Shown: piece after piece, positions 8,691 to 17,292 of the stretch
How positions within the stretch are numbered: the stretch's first letter is position 1
Layout of the letters: each line of letters starts with the position of its first letter
From: Azoarcus sp. DN11
GTDB lineage: Bacteria; Pseudomonadota; Gammaproteobacteria; Burkholderiales; Rhodocyclaceae
Length of the DNA: 64,000 nt
Direction: 5' to 3'
Assembly: GCF_003628555.1 (NCBI RefSeq)
Contig: NZ_CP021731.1
Location: forward strand, 434,001 to 498,000
Translations under genes and position numbers: made by a program
Notes under the pieces: model-generated
Database searches by the model: none
What the model was told of the DNA's origin: nothing
What the model saw: the letters and a program-made list of their open reading frames with translations, nothing else

Positions 8691-9296
8691 TTACGCCAGC
8701 ACGTAGAAGAAGGGAAAGAGGACCAGCCAGATGATGTCGGTGGCGTGCCAGTAGCTCGCCAGCGCCTCGAGGCCGCTGTGCTCTTCGGCCGAATAGGCGC
8801 CGGCGACATGGCGCGCGAGCACCCACAGGATGCCGAGGATGCCCCAGGTCGCATGCACCAGGTGATTGAAGGTCAGGTAGTAATAGACGGTGAAGAAGAT
8901 GCCCGCCTCGCCGTCGATGCCGTGCGCGAGGTTCCAGCGGATCTCGAGGACCTTCGCGACCGGATAGCCCAGCGCCACGACCAGCCCGGCGACGAGCCAC
9001 CACAGCGAGCGCCGGCGCTGGCCGGCGCGCATCGTCACGACCGAGGCGGCGATGAAGAAGCTGCTCGTCACCATCAGCAGCGTGATGACGGTGCCGGAGA
9101 CCCGTGACAGGCGTTCCGAGCCATGCTCGAAGGCCTCGGGAAAGTGCGCGCGGGAGACGAAATAGACGGTGAAGAGCACCGCGAATTCGACGAACTCGCA
9201 GGTGATGCCCACCCAGATGCCGCTGTTGCCGGGGACTCGCCCCGTCGGCGCAGCGTCCTGCCGCGGCGGGGGGGCGGGAATCGCGATCGTTGTCAT
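8691..9296 (-). CDS. norE: NorE-like subunit III-family membrane protein
   Basis: About 201 residues from ATG 9296 (MTTIAIPAPPP), with five predicted helices and COX3/NorE motifs: G-I-W-V-G-I-T-C-E-F-V-E-F, F-N-H-L-V-H-A-T-W-G and the C-terminal S-Y-W-H-A-T-D-I-I-W-L-V-L-F-P-F-F-Y. In-frame ATGs at 9317, 9326 and 9383 are alternatives; none has a strong ribosome-binding site. It is the third subunit III homologue in 4 kb. NorE helps NO reductase in denitrifying bacteria; the absence of norCB leaves its partner open. Confidence 0.7.
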   Translation of the reverse strand: MTTIAIPAPPPRQDAAPTGRVPGNSGIWVGITCEFVEFAVLFTVYFVSRAHFPEAFEHGSERLSRVSGTVITLLMVTSSFFIAASVVTMRAGQRRRSLWWLVAGLVVALGYPVAKVLEIRWNLAHGIDGEAGIFFTVYYYLTFNHLVHATWGILGILWVLARHVAGAYSAEEHSGLEALASYWHATDIIWLVLFPFFYVLA

Positions 9297-9482
9297 GGTC
9301 GTGCGCCCATTGTTCATTGCGGCCATTGTCGCCCCGACGGGCCCCGAATGACAGGCACAGCCGGCCCGCTTTCGCGTCGGCACAGTTTCGGCGGCGTGCC
9401 GCGGATGGCGCCGCGCACGCTTCGGCTATCATCGGAGGAAGCGCCGCCCTCGTGCGGCGGGTGCGACAACCGGGCGGTCGAC

Positions 9483-9809
9483 ATGTCCTCGATCTTTGAC
9501 ATCCTTGCCGAGCAGCGCATCGCCGACGCCCTCAAGCGCGGCGAGTTCGATCACCTGCCGGGGGCGGGCAGGCCGCTCGTGTTCGACGACGAACTCTTCC
9601 AGTCGCCCGAGCAGCGCATGGCCAACCGCATCCTGAAGAACGCCGGCTTCGTGCCGCAGGAAGTGCTGCTGCGGCGCGAGATCGCCGCGCTGCGCAAGGC
9701 GCTGGCGAGCGCCGAGGAGGGCGAAGGCGTGGACGAAGCCGGCACGGCGCAGCTGCGGCGCCGGCTCGGCATGCTGGTGGTGACGCTCGGTTCGCTGCTG
9801 CGCCGCTGA
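9483..9809 (+). CDS. DUF1992 (DnaJ-related) protein
   Basis: A 108-residue protein starting MSSIFDILAEQRIADALKRG with the family signature G-E-F-D-H-L-P-G-A-G-R-P-L and R-M-A-N-R-I-L-K-N-A-G-F-V-P. The family is annotated as DnaJ homologue subfamily C (DUF1992); it lacks the HPD J-domain motif, and its role is undefined. The open frame upstream of ATG 9483 is GC-rich and runs opposite the NorE start, so it is not included. Confidence 0.85.
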   Translation: MSSIFDILAEQRIADALKRGEFDHLPGAGRPLVFDDELFQSPEQRMANRILKNAGFVPQEVLLRREIAALRKALASAEEGEGVDEAGTAQLRRRLGMLVVTLGSLLRR

Positions 9810-9824
9810 CACGCGGCCCGGCGA

Positions 9825-10622
9825 TCAGCCCAGCAGGCGCCGCCGCGTGAGCCCCAGCGCGATCCAGAACGCGCCCGTGCCGTAGGCCGCGAGCACCGCG
9901 AGGTGCAGCACGATGTCGTCGGGCAGCTTGCCCAGCAGCAGCGGGCGCGCGAGCTCGACCGCGTGCGCGAGCGGCAGCAGCGAGGCGGCGACCTGCACCG
10001 TGGCGGGGAGCTGTTCGGCGGGGAAGAACACGCCTGACAGCAGCGTCATCGGCGTGATGAAGAGGGTGAAGTAGTACATGAAGAAGTCGTAGCTCGGCGC
10101 GATCGCGGTCACCACCAGGCCGAGCGCGCCGAAGCTCAGGCCGATCAGGAAGATCAGCGGCAGCAGCCACAGGATGTAGCGGCTGTCGACGAGGCCGAAC
10201 ACGGTGATCACGACGAGGATCGCCACGCCCGACAGGAGCGCCTTCGACGCCCCCCACACCAGCTCCGCGAACACGATGTCGTCGAGTTCCACGGGCGCGT
10301 TGAGGATGGCGTCCCAGGTCCGCTGCACGTGCATGCGCGAGAAGGACGAGTACAGCACTTCGAAGGACGCGCTGTTCATCGTCGATGAGCACACCATGCC
10401 GGCGGCGAGGAAGCTGATGTAGGACACGCCGCCGATCTCGGGCACCAGCATGCCGATGCCGAAGCCGAGGCCGAAGAGGTAGATCATCGGGTCGGCGAGG
10501 TTGCCCAGCACCGAGGGCAGCGCGAGCTTGCGCCACACGAGGAAGTTGCGCTGCCACACCGGCACGAAGCGGCGCGACAGGCGCGGCGTGCGGAAGATCA
10601 GGGCAAGCGGTGTCGCGTTCAT
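9825..10622 (-). CDS. ABC-2 type exporter permease, NodJ-like
   Basis: A 265-residue permease with six hydrophobic helices. The sequence W-Q-R-N-F-L-V-W-R-K-L-A-L-P-S-V-L-G-N near residue 23 and the L-S-G-V-F-F-P segment near residue 193 are typical of the NodJ branch. It starts 13 bp after the partner ATPase. NodIJ export lipochitooligosaccharides in rhizobia, but close homologues occur widely in non-nodulating betaproteobacteria. No nod biosynthesis genes are here, so the substrate is unknown. Confidence 0.85.
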   Translation of the reverse strand: MNATPLALIFRTPRLSRRFVPVWQRNFLVWRKLALPSVLGNLADPMIYLFGLGFGIGMLVPEIGGVSYISFLAAGMVCSSTMNSASFEVLYSSFSRMHVQRTWDAILNAPVELDDIVFAELVWGASKALLSGVAILVVITVFGLVDSRYILWLLPLIFLIGLSFGALGLVVTAIAPSYDFFMYYFTLFITPMTLLSGVFFPAEQLPATVQVAASLLPLAHAVELARPLLLGKLPDDIVLHLAVLAAYGTGAFWIALGLTRRRLLG

Positions 10623-10635
10623 CGGTCGGGACTCC

Positions 10636-11619
10636 TCAGTCGCGCAGGTCGCGCCCGGTGAGCTTGAGGAACACGTCCTCGAGGTTCGCCGGCCGGCGCA
10701 GGTAGCGCAGGCCCGGCTGTTCGGCGAGGTGCGCCATCAGCGGCGCCGCGTCGTCGAGGTAGCAGAAGGCGGTCTCGCCGCTGACCTCGTAGCGCCGCGC
10801 GAAGGCGCCCGCGTGCGCCTCGGCCCACGCCTGCGCGCCGCTGACCGCGCTGCGGCCCTCGCGTGCGGTGCCGTTCCAGTCGCCATACACCTCGACCACC
10901 TGCGCCTCGATCTGCGCCGCGATCACGTCGCGCGGGCTGCCCTCGGTGAGGATGCGCCCGGCGTCGAGGATCGCCAGCCGGTCGGCGAGGCGCTCGGCCT
11001 CGTCCATGAAGTGCGTCGTCAGCAGCACGGTGGTGCCGTTGCGGATCAGCTGCTTGAGGCGCTCCCAGATCAGGTGGCGCGCCTGCGGGTCGAGGCCGGT
11101 CGTCGGCTCGTCGAGGATCAGCAGATCGGGGCGGTTCACGAGCGCGCGCGCGAGCGTCAGGCGCCGCTTCATGCCGCCCGAGAGCGACTGGATGCGCGCG
11201 TCGCGCTTGCTTTCGAGGCCGGCGAAGGCGAGGAGCTCGGGGATGCGCGCCGTGATCGCGGCGTCGTCAAGGCCGAAGTAGCGGCCGTACACGAGCAGGT
11301 TCTCGGCGCAGGTAAAGTCGGGGTCGAGGTTGTCCTGCTGCGGCACGACGCCCACGCGCATGCGCGCCTCGCGTGCGCGCCCGGGCACCGGCAGGCCGGC
11401 GAGGAGGATCTCGCCGCCGGAGGGGCGCGTGAGGCCCAGCGCGCAGCGCAGCGTCGTGGTCTTGCCGGCGCCGTTGGGGCCCAGCAGCGTGAAGCATTCG
11501 CCTGCGCGCAGGCGGAGGTCGATGCCGGCGACGACCTCGTTGTCGCCGTAGCGCTTGCGCAGGCCGCGGATCTCCAGCGGGCTCGCGAGGGCGTGCGTCG
11601 TGAGGCGTTCGCCCGACAC
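10636..11619 (-). CDS. ABC transporter ATP-binding protein, NodI-like
   Basis: About 327 residues. The Walker A motif ([10 protein letters not shown]), Q-loop (V-P-Q-Q-D-N-L-D), signature (L-S-G-G-M-K-R-R), Walker B ([12 protein letters not shown]) and H-loop (T-T-H-F-M) are all intact, followed by the C-terminal domain of NodI/CcmA-like ATPases. I chose GTG 11619, just after the upstream stop; the longer alternative at 11667 would use TTG and overlap the glutathione transferase gene by 44 bp. It forms an exporter with the permease at 9825. Confidence 0.88.
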   Translation of the reverse strand: MSGERLTTHALASPLEIRGLRKRYGDNEVVAGIDLRLRAGECFTLLGPNGAGKTTTLRCALGLTRPSGGEILLAGLPVPGRAREARMRVGVVPQQDNLDPDFTCAENLLVYGRYFGLDDAAITARIPELLAFAGLESKRDARIQSLSGGMKRRLTLARALVNRPDLLILDEPTTGLDPQARHLIWERLKQLIRNGTTVLLTTHFMDEAERLADRLAILDAGRILTEGSPRDVIAAQIEAQVVEVYGDWNGTAREGRSAVSGAQAWAEAHAGAFARRYEVSGETAFCYLDDAAPLMAHLAEQPGLRYLRRPANLEDVFLKLTGRDLRD

Positions 11620-11623
11620 GGCC

Positions 11624-12235
11624 TCAGCCAACCGGCGGCTTGGTCGTGGTGAAGCTCGGGCGCGCAAACATGCGCCGCGCCAGCCCCGCCAGCGAGGGAT
11701 GCTCGCGCCGCCATTCGTGCTGCGGGAAGCGCAGGTCGAGGTAGCCCAGCGCCACGGCGACGGCGATGTCGCCCAGGCTCAGCGCGTTGCCGTACATCCA
11801 GTCGCGCCCGTTCGCGCGTGCCTCCAGTGCGTCGAGGGCGCGGTCGACCTTGTCGATCTGGCGGTCGATCTCGGGTTCGCTGCGCAGGCTGGCGGGGCGG
11901 CGCGATTCGAGCAGCGCGAGCACGGCGGCGTCGGTCACGCCGTCCGCGAGCGCCTCGATCTGGCGCACGCGCACGCGCTCGAGCTCATCGGCCGGCAGCA
12001 GCGTCGGGCCGGCATCGAGCGTCTCGAGATAGCCGGCGATCACCGGCGAATCGAAGAAGATCTCGCCCGTGTCGGTTTCCAGCGCCGGCACCTTGCCGAG
12101 CGGGTTCACGCTCGGCACGCGCGTGTTGGCCTCCCAGGGCGAATCGACGACCAGTTCGTACGGCAGCGCCTTCTCCGCGAGGATGATGCGGATCTTGCGG
12201 GCGTAGGGGCTGGTGAGCGAGGCGAAGAGCTTCAT
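11624..12235 (-). CDS. Glutathione S-transferase family protein
   Basis: A 203-residue protein. The N-terminal thioredoxin-fold domain begins [14 protein letters not shown] with Ser9 as the likely glutathione-activating residue. The cis-Pro and glutathione-binding segments G-K-V-P-A-L-E and D-S-P-V-I appear at about 47 and 62. The C-terminal helical domain has the conserved S-L-G-D-I-A-V N-capping box. It resembles the YibF-like class. It lies 24 bp downstream of the hydrolase gene in the same direction. Confidence 0.88.
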   Translation of the reverse strand: MKLFASLTSPYARKIRIILAEKALPYELVVDSPWEANTRVPSVNPLGKVPALETDTGEIFFDSPVIAGYLETLDAGPTLLPADELERVRVRQIEALADGVTDAAVLALLESRRPASLRSEPEIDRQIDKVDRALDALEARANGRDWMYGNALSLGDIAVAVALGYLDLRFPQHEWRREHPSLAGLARRMFARPSFTTTKPPVG

Positions 12236-12259
12236 GCGATCTCCTTGTGCAGAGGCCGC

Positions 12260-12907
12260 TCAGAGCGGCGCCCAGTTGCGCGCGATGATGTCGCGGATGA
12301 GGGTGAGGCGGGCGTGGAAGAAGTGGTCCGCGCCGGGCACGACGACGACCGGCAGGTTCTGCGGCCGCGCCCAGTCGAGCACGTTCGCGAGCGGAACGGT
12401 CTCGTCCGTCTCGCCGTGAATGATCAGCGTGTCCTTGGGCACCGGGCCGGTGGTGTAGCTGCGCGCGCCGCTCACCTCGCCCGCCGCGGTGCCGACGAGC
12501 ACGATGCGCTGCGCGGGCGTCACGCCGCCGGCGAGCCGTGCGGCGACGCGCGTCTGCACGTAGGCGCCGAACGAGAAGCCGCCCAGCGCGAGCGGCAGCG
12601 TGCCCCAGCGCGACTGCATCCACGCGATCACCGAGAGCATGTCCTCGGTCTCGGCGTTGCCGTGATCGTGCTCGCCTTCGCTCTTGCCGACGCCGCGGAA
12701 GTTCGGGCGCACGACCGCATAGCCGAGCTCGCGCAGCGTGCGCGCGAGCGTGTGCACGATCTTGTTGGTGTTGGTGCCGCCGAAGAGCGGGTGCGGATGG
12801 CACACCAGCGCGATGCCGCGCACGGTGTCGGGGGTGTCGATCAGCGCCTCGATCGCGCCGTCGCGTCCGCGCAGCAGGACGTTTTCGGGAAGCTGCGGCC
12901 GGCTCAT
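12260..12907 (-). CDS. Alpha/beta hydrolase
   Basis: A 215-residue serine hydrolase fold. It has the oxyanion-region C-H-P-H-P-L-F-G-G-T, R-P-N-F-R-G-V-G-K-S-E-G, nucleophile elbow G-F-S-F-G-A (Ser at about 110), an acid near H-G-E-T-D-E-T-V-P, and the terminal His in G-A-D-H-F-F. This matches the small CocE/YfhR-like family often annotated as alpha/beta hydrolase or dienelactone hydrolase-like. Its ATG overlaps the stop of the ferredoxin gene by 4 bp, so the two are translationally coupled. The substrate is unknown. Confidence 0.87.
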   Translation of the reverse strand: MSRPQLPENVLLRGRDGAIEALIDTPDTVRGIALVCHPHPLFGGTNTNKIVHTLARTLRELGYAVVRPNFRGVGKSEGEHDHGNAETEDMLSVIAWMQSRWGTLPLALGGFSFGAYVQTRVAARLAGGVTPAQRIVLVGTAAGEVSGARSYTTGPVPKDTLIIHGETDETVPLANVLDWARPQNLPVVVVPGADHFFHARLTLIRDIIARNWAPL

Positions 12908-13224
12908 GGGTTATCGGAAAGCCGCAGGCGTTCGACGATGCGGCCGTGCGCGAGGTGCTCGTCGATGATCTCGTCGACGTCGTCCTTGTCGATGTAGGTG
13001 TACCAGACGTTGTCCGGGTACACGACCAGCACCGGGCCTTCGTCGCAGCGGTCGAGGCAGCCGGCCTTGTTGATGCGGACCTTGCCGCGGCCCTTGAGGC
13101 CCAGCGCGGCGATGCGGTCCTTGGCGTAGGTCTGCATCGCCGTCGCCTTGTGGTCGTTGCAACAGGTGTTGCCGGGTTCGCGCTGGTTGCAGCAGAAGAA
13201 CACGTGGTGCTTGAAATAACTCAT
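12904..13224 (-). CDS. Thioredoxin-like [2Fe-2S] ferredoxin
   Basis: A 106-residue protein of the thioredoxin-like [2Fe-2S] ferredoxin family, as in NuoE and the Aquifex/Azotobacter Shethna-type proteins. Cluster ligands are expected among Cys11/12, Cys21/22, Cys56 and Cys60 (C-C-N-Q-R-E-P-G-N-T-C-C and A-G-C-L-D-R-C). The remainder (V-V-Y-P-D-N-V-W-Y) fits the family. It is a cytoplasmic electron carrier with an unassigned partner, coupled to the downstream hydrolase gene. Confidence 0.87.
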   Translation of the reverse strand: MSYFKHHVFFCCNQREPGNTCCNDHKATAMQTYAKDRIAALGLKGRGKVRINKAGCLDRCDEGPVLVVYPDNVWYTYIDKDDVDEIIDEHLAHGRIVERLRLSDNP

Positions 13225-13297
13225 CGGGTACTCCGGAAGGGGGCGGGCGCGGCGTCGGGCCGCTCCGCAATGCGTCCGATTATAGCTGCCGGGCCGC

Positions 13298-14377
13298 TCA
13301 ACGCTTGGTCAGATGCTCGCCGCGCCACAGGCCCACCGCGGACAGGTAGGCCAGCGCGAGAAAAGGCCACAGGTTGGCGCTCAGTTCGGTAAGGCCGTGG
13401 AAGTTCAGGAAGTTGCCCTGGGTCACCATGCGGTGGCCGATCTCGGCATAGGGGTTCTGCGGCAGCAGGTTGGTGAGGCTGGTGGCCGCGAGCAGGGCGA
13501 CGCCGGCGAAGGCGTGCTGCAGCACGCGCGCCAGCAGCAGCGCCACGGCGAGCACGAGCACGCCCAGCAGCAGGCCCTGGCGCGTGCCGGGCGTGAGCCA
13601 CAGCAGGGCGTCGCCGGGGATGTAGAACGAGGCCGTCGCGATCGACTTGGTGCCGATGCCCAGCAGCAGGAGCAGCGCGACCGGCCACGGCGAGCGGCCG
13701 CGCATCATGGAGCGCGCGAACAGCCCGACGCTGAGGACGGTGATCGCGACCTGCACCGTCTCGAGCAGGATGTAGCGTTCCGGCTCGAAGCGCAGCGGGG
13801 TCGGCAGGCCCAGCAGCTGGCGCAGGTCGCCGCTGCCGAACAGCACGTGGTCGGGCGTGAGCTGTGCCAGCAGCCACAATCCGAGCAGGATCAGCCCGAA
13901 GTCGCCGAGGTGTCCCGGGATGATGCGGGCGGCGCGCCAGCGCTGCAGCCAGCCGCGCTCGTCGAACATCGGATGGCCCCAGCGGGCGCCGGCGAGCGCG
14001 CCGAGGAAGGCGCCGGTGGTGTTGCAGGCGAGGTCGATGTTGGAGGGGACGCGCGTGGGCAGGAAGTTCTGCGTCAGCTCCATGCTGAAGGACAGCAGCG
14101 CCGCGATCAGCGTCGCGAGCGCGATGCCCGCGGCGCGGCCGATGCGCTGCGGCAGGGCGGGTGCGAGGACGAAACCGAACGGCATGAAACCGAGCACGTT
14201 GATCACGATGTCGGCGCTGCGCACATACTTCGGCCAGGGGGCGGTGAGGAAATCGAGCAGCGGGAGCCCCGTCGAGCGCCAGCCGGTCAGCGGGTGCAGG
14301 CACGCGTAGACGATCAGCAGGCCGTAGGCGAAGGCGAGATTGCGCGGCAGGGATGACGCGGCGCGCGCGGTGGGCAT
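13298..14377 (-). CDS. VanZ-family integral membrane protein
   Basis: A 359-residue polytopic membrane protein. The N-terminal third has the VanZ-like pattern (a first helix Y-G-L-L-I-V-Y-A-C-L-H-P, then D-I-V-I-N-V-L-G-F-M-P-F-G and M-E-L-T-Q-N-F-L-P-T-R-V-P-S-N-I-D-L-A-C-N). Further helices fill the C-terminal two thirds. VanZ of Tn1546 gives low-level teicoplanin resistance, but chromosomal homologues such as this have no established role. No vanA/B-type genes are present. Confidence 0.82.
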   Translation of the reverse strand: MPTARAASSLPRNLAFAYGLLIVYACLHPLTGWRSTGLPLLDFLTAPWPKYVRSADIVINVLGFMPFGFVLAPALPQRIGRAAGIALATLIAALLSFSMELTQNFLPTRVPSNIDLACNTTGAFLGALAGARWGHPMFDERGWLQRWRAARIIPGHLGDFGLILLGLWLLAQLTPDHVLFGSGDLRQLLGLPTPLRFEPERYILLETVQVAITVLSVGLFARSMMRGRSPWPVALLLLLGIGTKSIATASFYIPGDALLWLTPGTRQGLLLGVLVLAVALLLARVLQHAFAGVALLAATSLTNLLPQNPYAEIGHRMVTQGNFLNFHGLTELSANLWPFLALAYLSAVGLWRGEHLTKR

Positions 14378-14454
14378 CGGCGGGTCGGGGCAGGCTTCGG
14401 AGCCTCGATTCTAGCGCGAAGGGCGGTCGATCGGTCCGGGCCGAGAGGGGGCAG

Positions 14455-14495
14455 GGCTTCCGTAGGGCGCGATTACCTCCCGTCCTACGGAAGCC
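14455..14495. repeat. Intergenic 12-bp inverted repeat (hairpin)
   Basis: Perfect arms GGCTTCCGTAGG (14455-14466) and CCTACGGAAGCC (14484-14495) flank a 17-base loop. It lies between the ubiT stop and the VanZ start. No T-run follows on either strand, so it is not a clear intrinsic terminator; it may be an mRNA-end structure or a copy of an interspersed repeat. Confidence 0.75.
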
Positions 14496-14515
14496 TCTGC
14501 TGGGGGGCAGCCTGC

Positions 14516-15025
14516 TCAGTGCGCGCCGAGCGACTGCTGCGGGTGGTGGCGCGTGAGCGGGTTGAAGCGGCGCAGCACGCTGGCGGGCGCGTATTCGGTC
14601 CGCAGCGCGTCCCAGTCCACCGCATCGAGCGTGTTCTTGACCAGCAGGCCGAGGTCGGTCGCGCCCTCCATGAGCAGGCGGCGGCCGAAGAACAGCGTGT
14701 CGGCGTCTTCCTCGCGCAGCGCGAGCGCGATGTAGTCGCGCACATTGGCGGTCAGCGTGAGGTCGGGTTCGCCGCCGGCGGACAGCGGCACGAAGCCGCG
14801 CGGGCCGAGCGTGAAGTCGAGCGTCAGGCCGGCGTCGCGTACGCGCATGCGCAGGTGGCGGCCGGTCAGCGGCTCGAGGTCCTCGCGCGACAGCACGCGG
14901 CCGAGCGCGAGGTTCAGCGCAGTGGTCAGCGCGAAGGTGGGCGGGCGCTGCGGCAGGTGCGACGCGAGGCGCGCGAGCGCCGCGGGGAGCGTGAAGGCCG
15001 GGATGCGGAAATTGCTCATGCTCAT
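14516..15025 (-). CDS. ubiT: UbiT, SCP2-domain factor for O2-independent ubiquinone synthesis
   Basis: A 169-residue protein whose central part (R-P-P-T-F-A-L-T-T-A-L-N-L-A-L and the D-L-T-L-T-A-N-V-R-D-Y segment) matches the SCP2 lipid-binding fold of UbiT. In E. coli UbiT binds prenylated ubiquinone precursors and is required, with UbiU and UbiV, for ubiquinone synthesis without oxygen. ATG 15025 (MSMSNFRIP) has a GGAG about 7 bases upstream; a second ATG lies 6 bases downstream. Being last in a ubiU-ubiV-ubiT cluster supports the call strongly. Confidence 0.88.
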   Translation of the reverse strand: MSMSNFRIPAFTLPAALARLASHLPQRPPTFALTTALNLALGRVLSREDLEPLTGRHLRMRVRDAGLTLDFTLGPRGFVPLSAGGEPDLTLTANVRDYIALALREEDADTLFFGRRLLMEGATDLGLLVKNTLDAVDWDALRTEYAPASVLRRFNPLTRHHPQQSLGAH

Positions 15026-15048
15026 GTGTGCACTCCAGGAAGACGGAA

Positions 15049-15945
15049 TCAGGCGGAGACGTACTGTTCGACGCCGGGGCGGCCGTGCCAGAAGCCGTTG
15101 CACGGCGCTTCGACCATCAGCGTCTTGCTGCGGGTGAAGGCGTCCAGCGGCGACAGCGTGCCGGCGATGGCGTCGCGGAAGAGTTCGAGCACCGCCACGG
15201 TGTTGTCGCCCTGCGGGCTCACGCGCAGCACCTGCGCGGTGTCGCGCAGCGTCGGCAGGTCGGCGAGCAGGTTGTGCACGCGCGCGGACTGCGTCTGCAC
15301 GCCGTTCAGCGTCAGGAAGGGCTCGCCTTCGCGGGTGCGCAGCACCAGGCCGTCCTTCATGCCGAGGCAGCGGAACTCGCAGGTGTCCTTCTGCAGGTTG
15401 TAGTGGCGGGCGGTGAAGCAGCGCGCCGAGTGGGCGAGCGGCAGGCGGCCCCAGGCGAGCACTTCGGTCTCGATCGCGGGCGCGCCGGAGGCGAGGAGTT
15501 CGGCGAGCACCGCGCCGGACATCTCGGGCGGCGCCATCCAGCGCGTCGCGCCCGATTCGGCCATCATCGACAGCGTCTGCGGATTGAAGATGTTGAGCGT
15601 CGGGCCGGCGATCCAGTCGCGGCGGCCGGCCTTGGTCAGCAGGTTCACCGCCGACATGTCGTTGGCTTCGACGCGGAATCCGTCCTGCGCGACGATGCGG
15701 CGCAGGGCCTTGAGGTCGGATTCGGACTCGATCAGCGATTGCGAGGACAGCACGGCTTCCTTGCCGGCGGCCTTGAGCATCGCCGCGACGTCGAGCCAGT
15801 CCTCGGCGCGCAGTTCGTGGCGGCGCGAGCACACCGTCTCGCCGAGATAGACGATGTCGGCGGGGCTTTCCGCGATCTGTGCGTAGAACTCCAGCGTCTG
15901 CTGGCGCGACCAGTAGTAGAGCAGGGGACCCAGGGCGATTTTCAT
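15049..15945 (-). CDS. ubiV: UbiV, peptidase-U32-family hydroxylation factor
   Basis: A 298-residue U32-family protein. The four [4Fe-4S] ligands known from E. coli UbiV are in place: Cys39, then C-x12-C-x3-C (A-R-C-F-T-A-R-H ... D-T-C-E-F-R-C) at about 180/193/197. With UbiU it forms a heterodimer that hydroxylates the ubiquinone ring using prephenate rather than O2. It starts at ATG 15945, 8 bp after the ubiU stop, and is followed 23 bp later by ubiT. Confidence 0.93.
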   Translation of the reverse strand: MKIALGPLLYYWSRQQTLEFYAQIAESPADIVYLGETVCSRRHELRAEDWLDVAAMLKAAGKEAVLSSQSLIESESDLKALRRIVAQDGFRVEANDMSAVNLLTKAGRRDWIAGPTLNIFNPQTLSMMAESGATRWMAPPEMSGAVLAELLASGAPAIETEVLAWGRLPLAHSARCFTARHYNLQKDTCEFRCLGMKDGLVLRTREGEPFLTLNGVQTQSARVHNLLADLPTLRDTAQVLRVSPQGDNTVAVLELFRDAIAGTLSPLDAFTRSKTLMVEAPCNGFWHGRPGVEQYVSA

Positions 15946-15953
15946 TCTGTTGT

Positions 15954-16967
15954 TCACTTCCACGGCCGGTAGTACGCGCCGAGCGTATGGCTGCGGCCTT
16001 CGGAGACCTTGTCGAGTTCGGCGATCCACGCCGGCTGCACGGCGAAGCTGTCGGCGTCGCGCATCACCTTGTCGATCGCCTCGCGCCACACGCGCGTGAC
16101 TTGGCCGACATAGGCGGGGCTGCGCTGGCGGCCTTCGATCTTGATCGCGCGCACGCCGGCGCGGGCGAGGTCGGGCAGCAGTTCCAGCGTGTTGAGGCTG
16201 GTCGGCTCCTCGATCGCGTAGTAGGTCTCGCCGTTCACGTCGAAGCGGCCCTTGCACAGCGTCGGGTAGCCGGCGCGCTCGCCGTCGTCGAAGCGGTCGA
16301 TGAGGATGCCGTTGAGGCGCGTTTCCATGCCCTGGGGTGTCTGTTCCCAGCGCACGTGCTTGCCCGGCGAGCAGGCGCCGTTGCAGTTGGGCGATTCGCC
16401 GGTGGCGTAGGCGGACAGCGCGCAGCGCCCTTCGACCATCACGCACAGGCCGCCGAAGCCGAACACTTCGATCTCGACCTGGGTGTTGGCGATCACGTGC
16501 TGCACCTGCGGCAGCGACAGCACGCGCGGCAGCACCGCGCGCTGGATGCCGAAGCGCTCGGCGTAGAAGTTGATCGCCTCGTAGGTGGTCGCCGAGCCCT
16601 GAACGGACAGGTGCAGGCGCAACTGCGGGTGTTTCTTCTGCGCGTAGGCCATCAGGCCGGGGTCGGCGACGATGATCGCGTCGATGCCCATGTCGGCGGC
16701 GCGGTCCACGGCGGCCGTCCAGCCGGCCCAGTTGCCGGCCTGCGGGTAGGTGTTGAGGGCGACCAGCACTTTGCGCTTGCGGTCATGGGCGTAGCGCACG
16801 CCTTCGGCCAGCGCCTTGGCGTCGAAATTCAGGCCGGTGAAGTTTCGCGCGTTGGTCGCGTCCTTGAAGCCGAGATAGACGCAGTCGGCTCCATGGTCGA
16901 CGGCCGTCTTCAGCGCCGGCAGGCTCCCTGCCGGGCAGACGAGTTCGATTTTCGTATTGGAGGTCAT
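15954..16967 (-). CDS. ubiU: UbiU, peptidase-U32-family hydroxylation factor
   Basis: A 337-residue U32-family protein starting MTSNTKIELVCPAGSLPALK at ATG 16967 (the frame is open 11 codons further up). Cysteines 175, 182, 199 and 238 keep the spacing of the E. coli UbiU cluster ligands (169, 176, 193, 232) with a constant offset of 6. The C-x-V-M-V-E-G-R-C motif is the family hallmark. It is the first gene of the anaerobic ubiquinone cluster. In denitrifying relatives this allows quinone synthesis under nitrate respiration. Confidence 0.93.
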   Translation of the reverse strand: MTSNTKIELVCPAGSLPALKTAVDHGADCVYLGFKDATNARNFTGLNFDAKALAEGVRYAHDRKRKVLVALNTYPQAGNWAGWTAAVDRAADMGIDAIIVADPGLMAYAQKKHPQLRLHLSVQGSATTYEAINFYAERFGIQRAVLPRVLSLPQVQHVIANTQVEIEVFGFGGLCVMVEGRCALSAYATGESPNCNGACSPGKHVRWEQTPQGMETRLNGILIDRFDDGERAGYPTLCKGRFDVNGETYYAIEEPTSLNTLELLPDLARAGVRAIKIEGRQRSPAYVGQVTRVWREAIDKVMRDADSFAVQPAWIAELDKVSEGRSHTLGAYYRPWK

Positions 16968-17155
16968 GGCGGGGGTTGGGGAAAAAAGCTCCGCAACCAT
17001 AGTGCGCCGGCGCCCGAGCCGCGTTGACGGGGGTCAAGGGGCCGGTTCGGCGAGGCGGCAATTCTCTACAGTGGAGATCCGGAATGAGGTCACTCCGACA
17101 GGCCGGGCTCCACCTCGCGTGGGAGGCGCCGGCTTATTGACCCGGCAACCCAATA

Positions 17156-17219
17156 CCGTTCGGGCCGAGCCTGTCGAAGCCCAACTGAGCCAGGCCTTCG
17201 ACAAGCTCAGGGCGAACGG
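17156..17219. repeat. Interspersed palindromic repeat, copy 1
   Basis: The element begins CCGTTCGGGCCGAGCCTGTC, continues GAAGCC, and ends TTCGACAAGCTCAGG-GCGAACGG. It is an imperfect inverted repeat, about 64 bases long, with arms related by CCGTTCG...CGAACGG. A close relative lies at 54937-54997 and a degenerate one at 53237-53275. All three are intergenic, as expected for a REP-like family. Confidence 0.75.
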
Positions 17220-17292
17220 AGATGATCGATTCGACTGCCGTGTTAACAGCCTTCGATTCTTGTCGGTTTCCGCTGCTGCCCCATCTCACCCA

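Noticed and set aside
9825..11619. Nodulation genes nodI and nodJ
   Set aside because: The proteins are NodIJ-like, but such exporters are widespread in betaproteobacteria and no nod biosynthesis genes or nod boxes are present.
13298..14377. Glycopeptide resistance because of the VanZ family name
   Set aside because: Only a chromosomal VanZ-fold protein is present; no van ligase or regulatory genes are nearby.
14455..14495. Intrinsic terminator for ubiT
   Set aside because: The 12-bp stem is perfect, but its 17-base loop and the lack of a T-run do not meet the usual criteria; kept as an inverted repeat.
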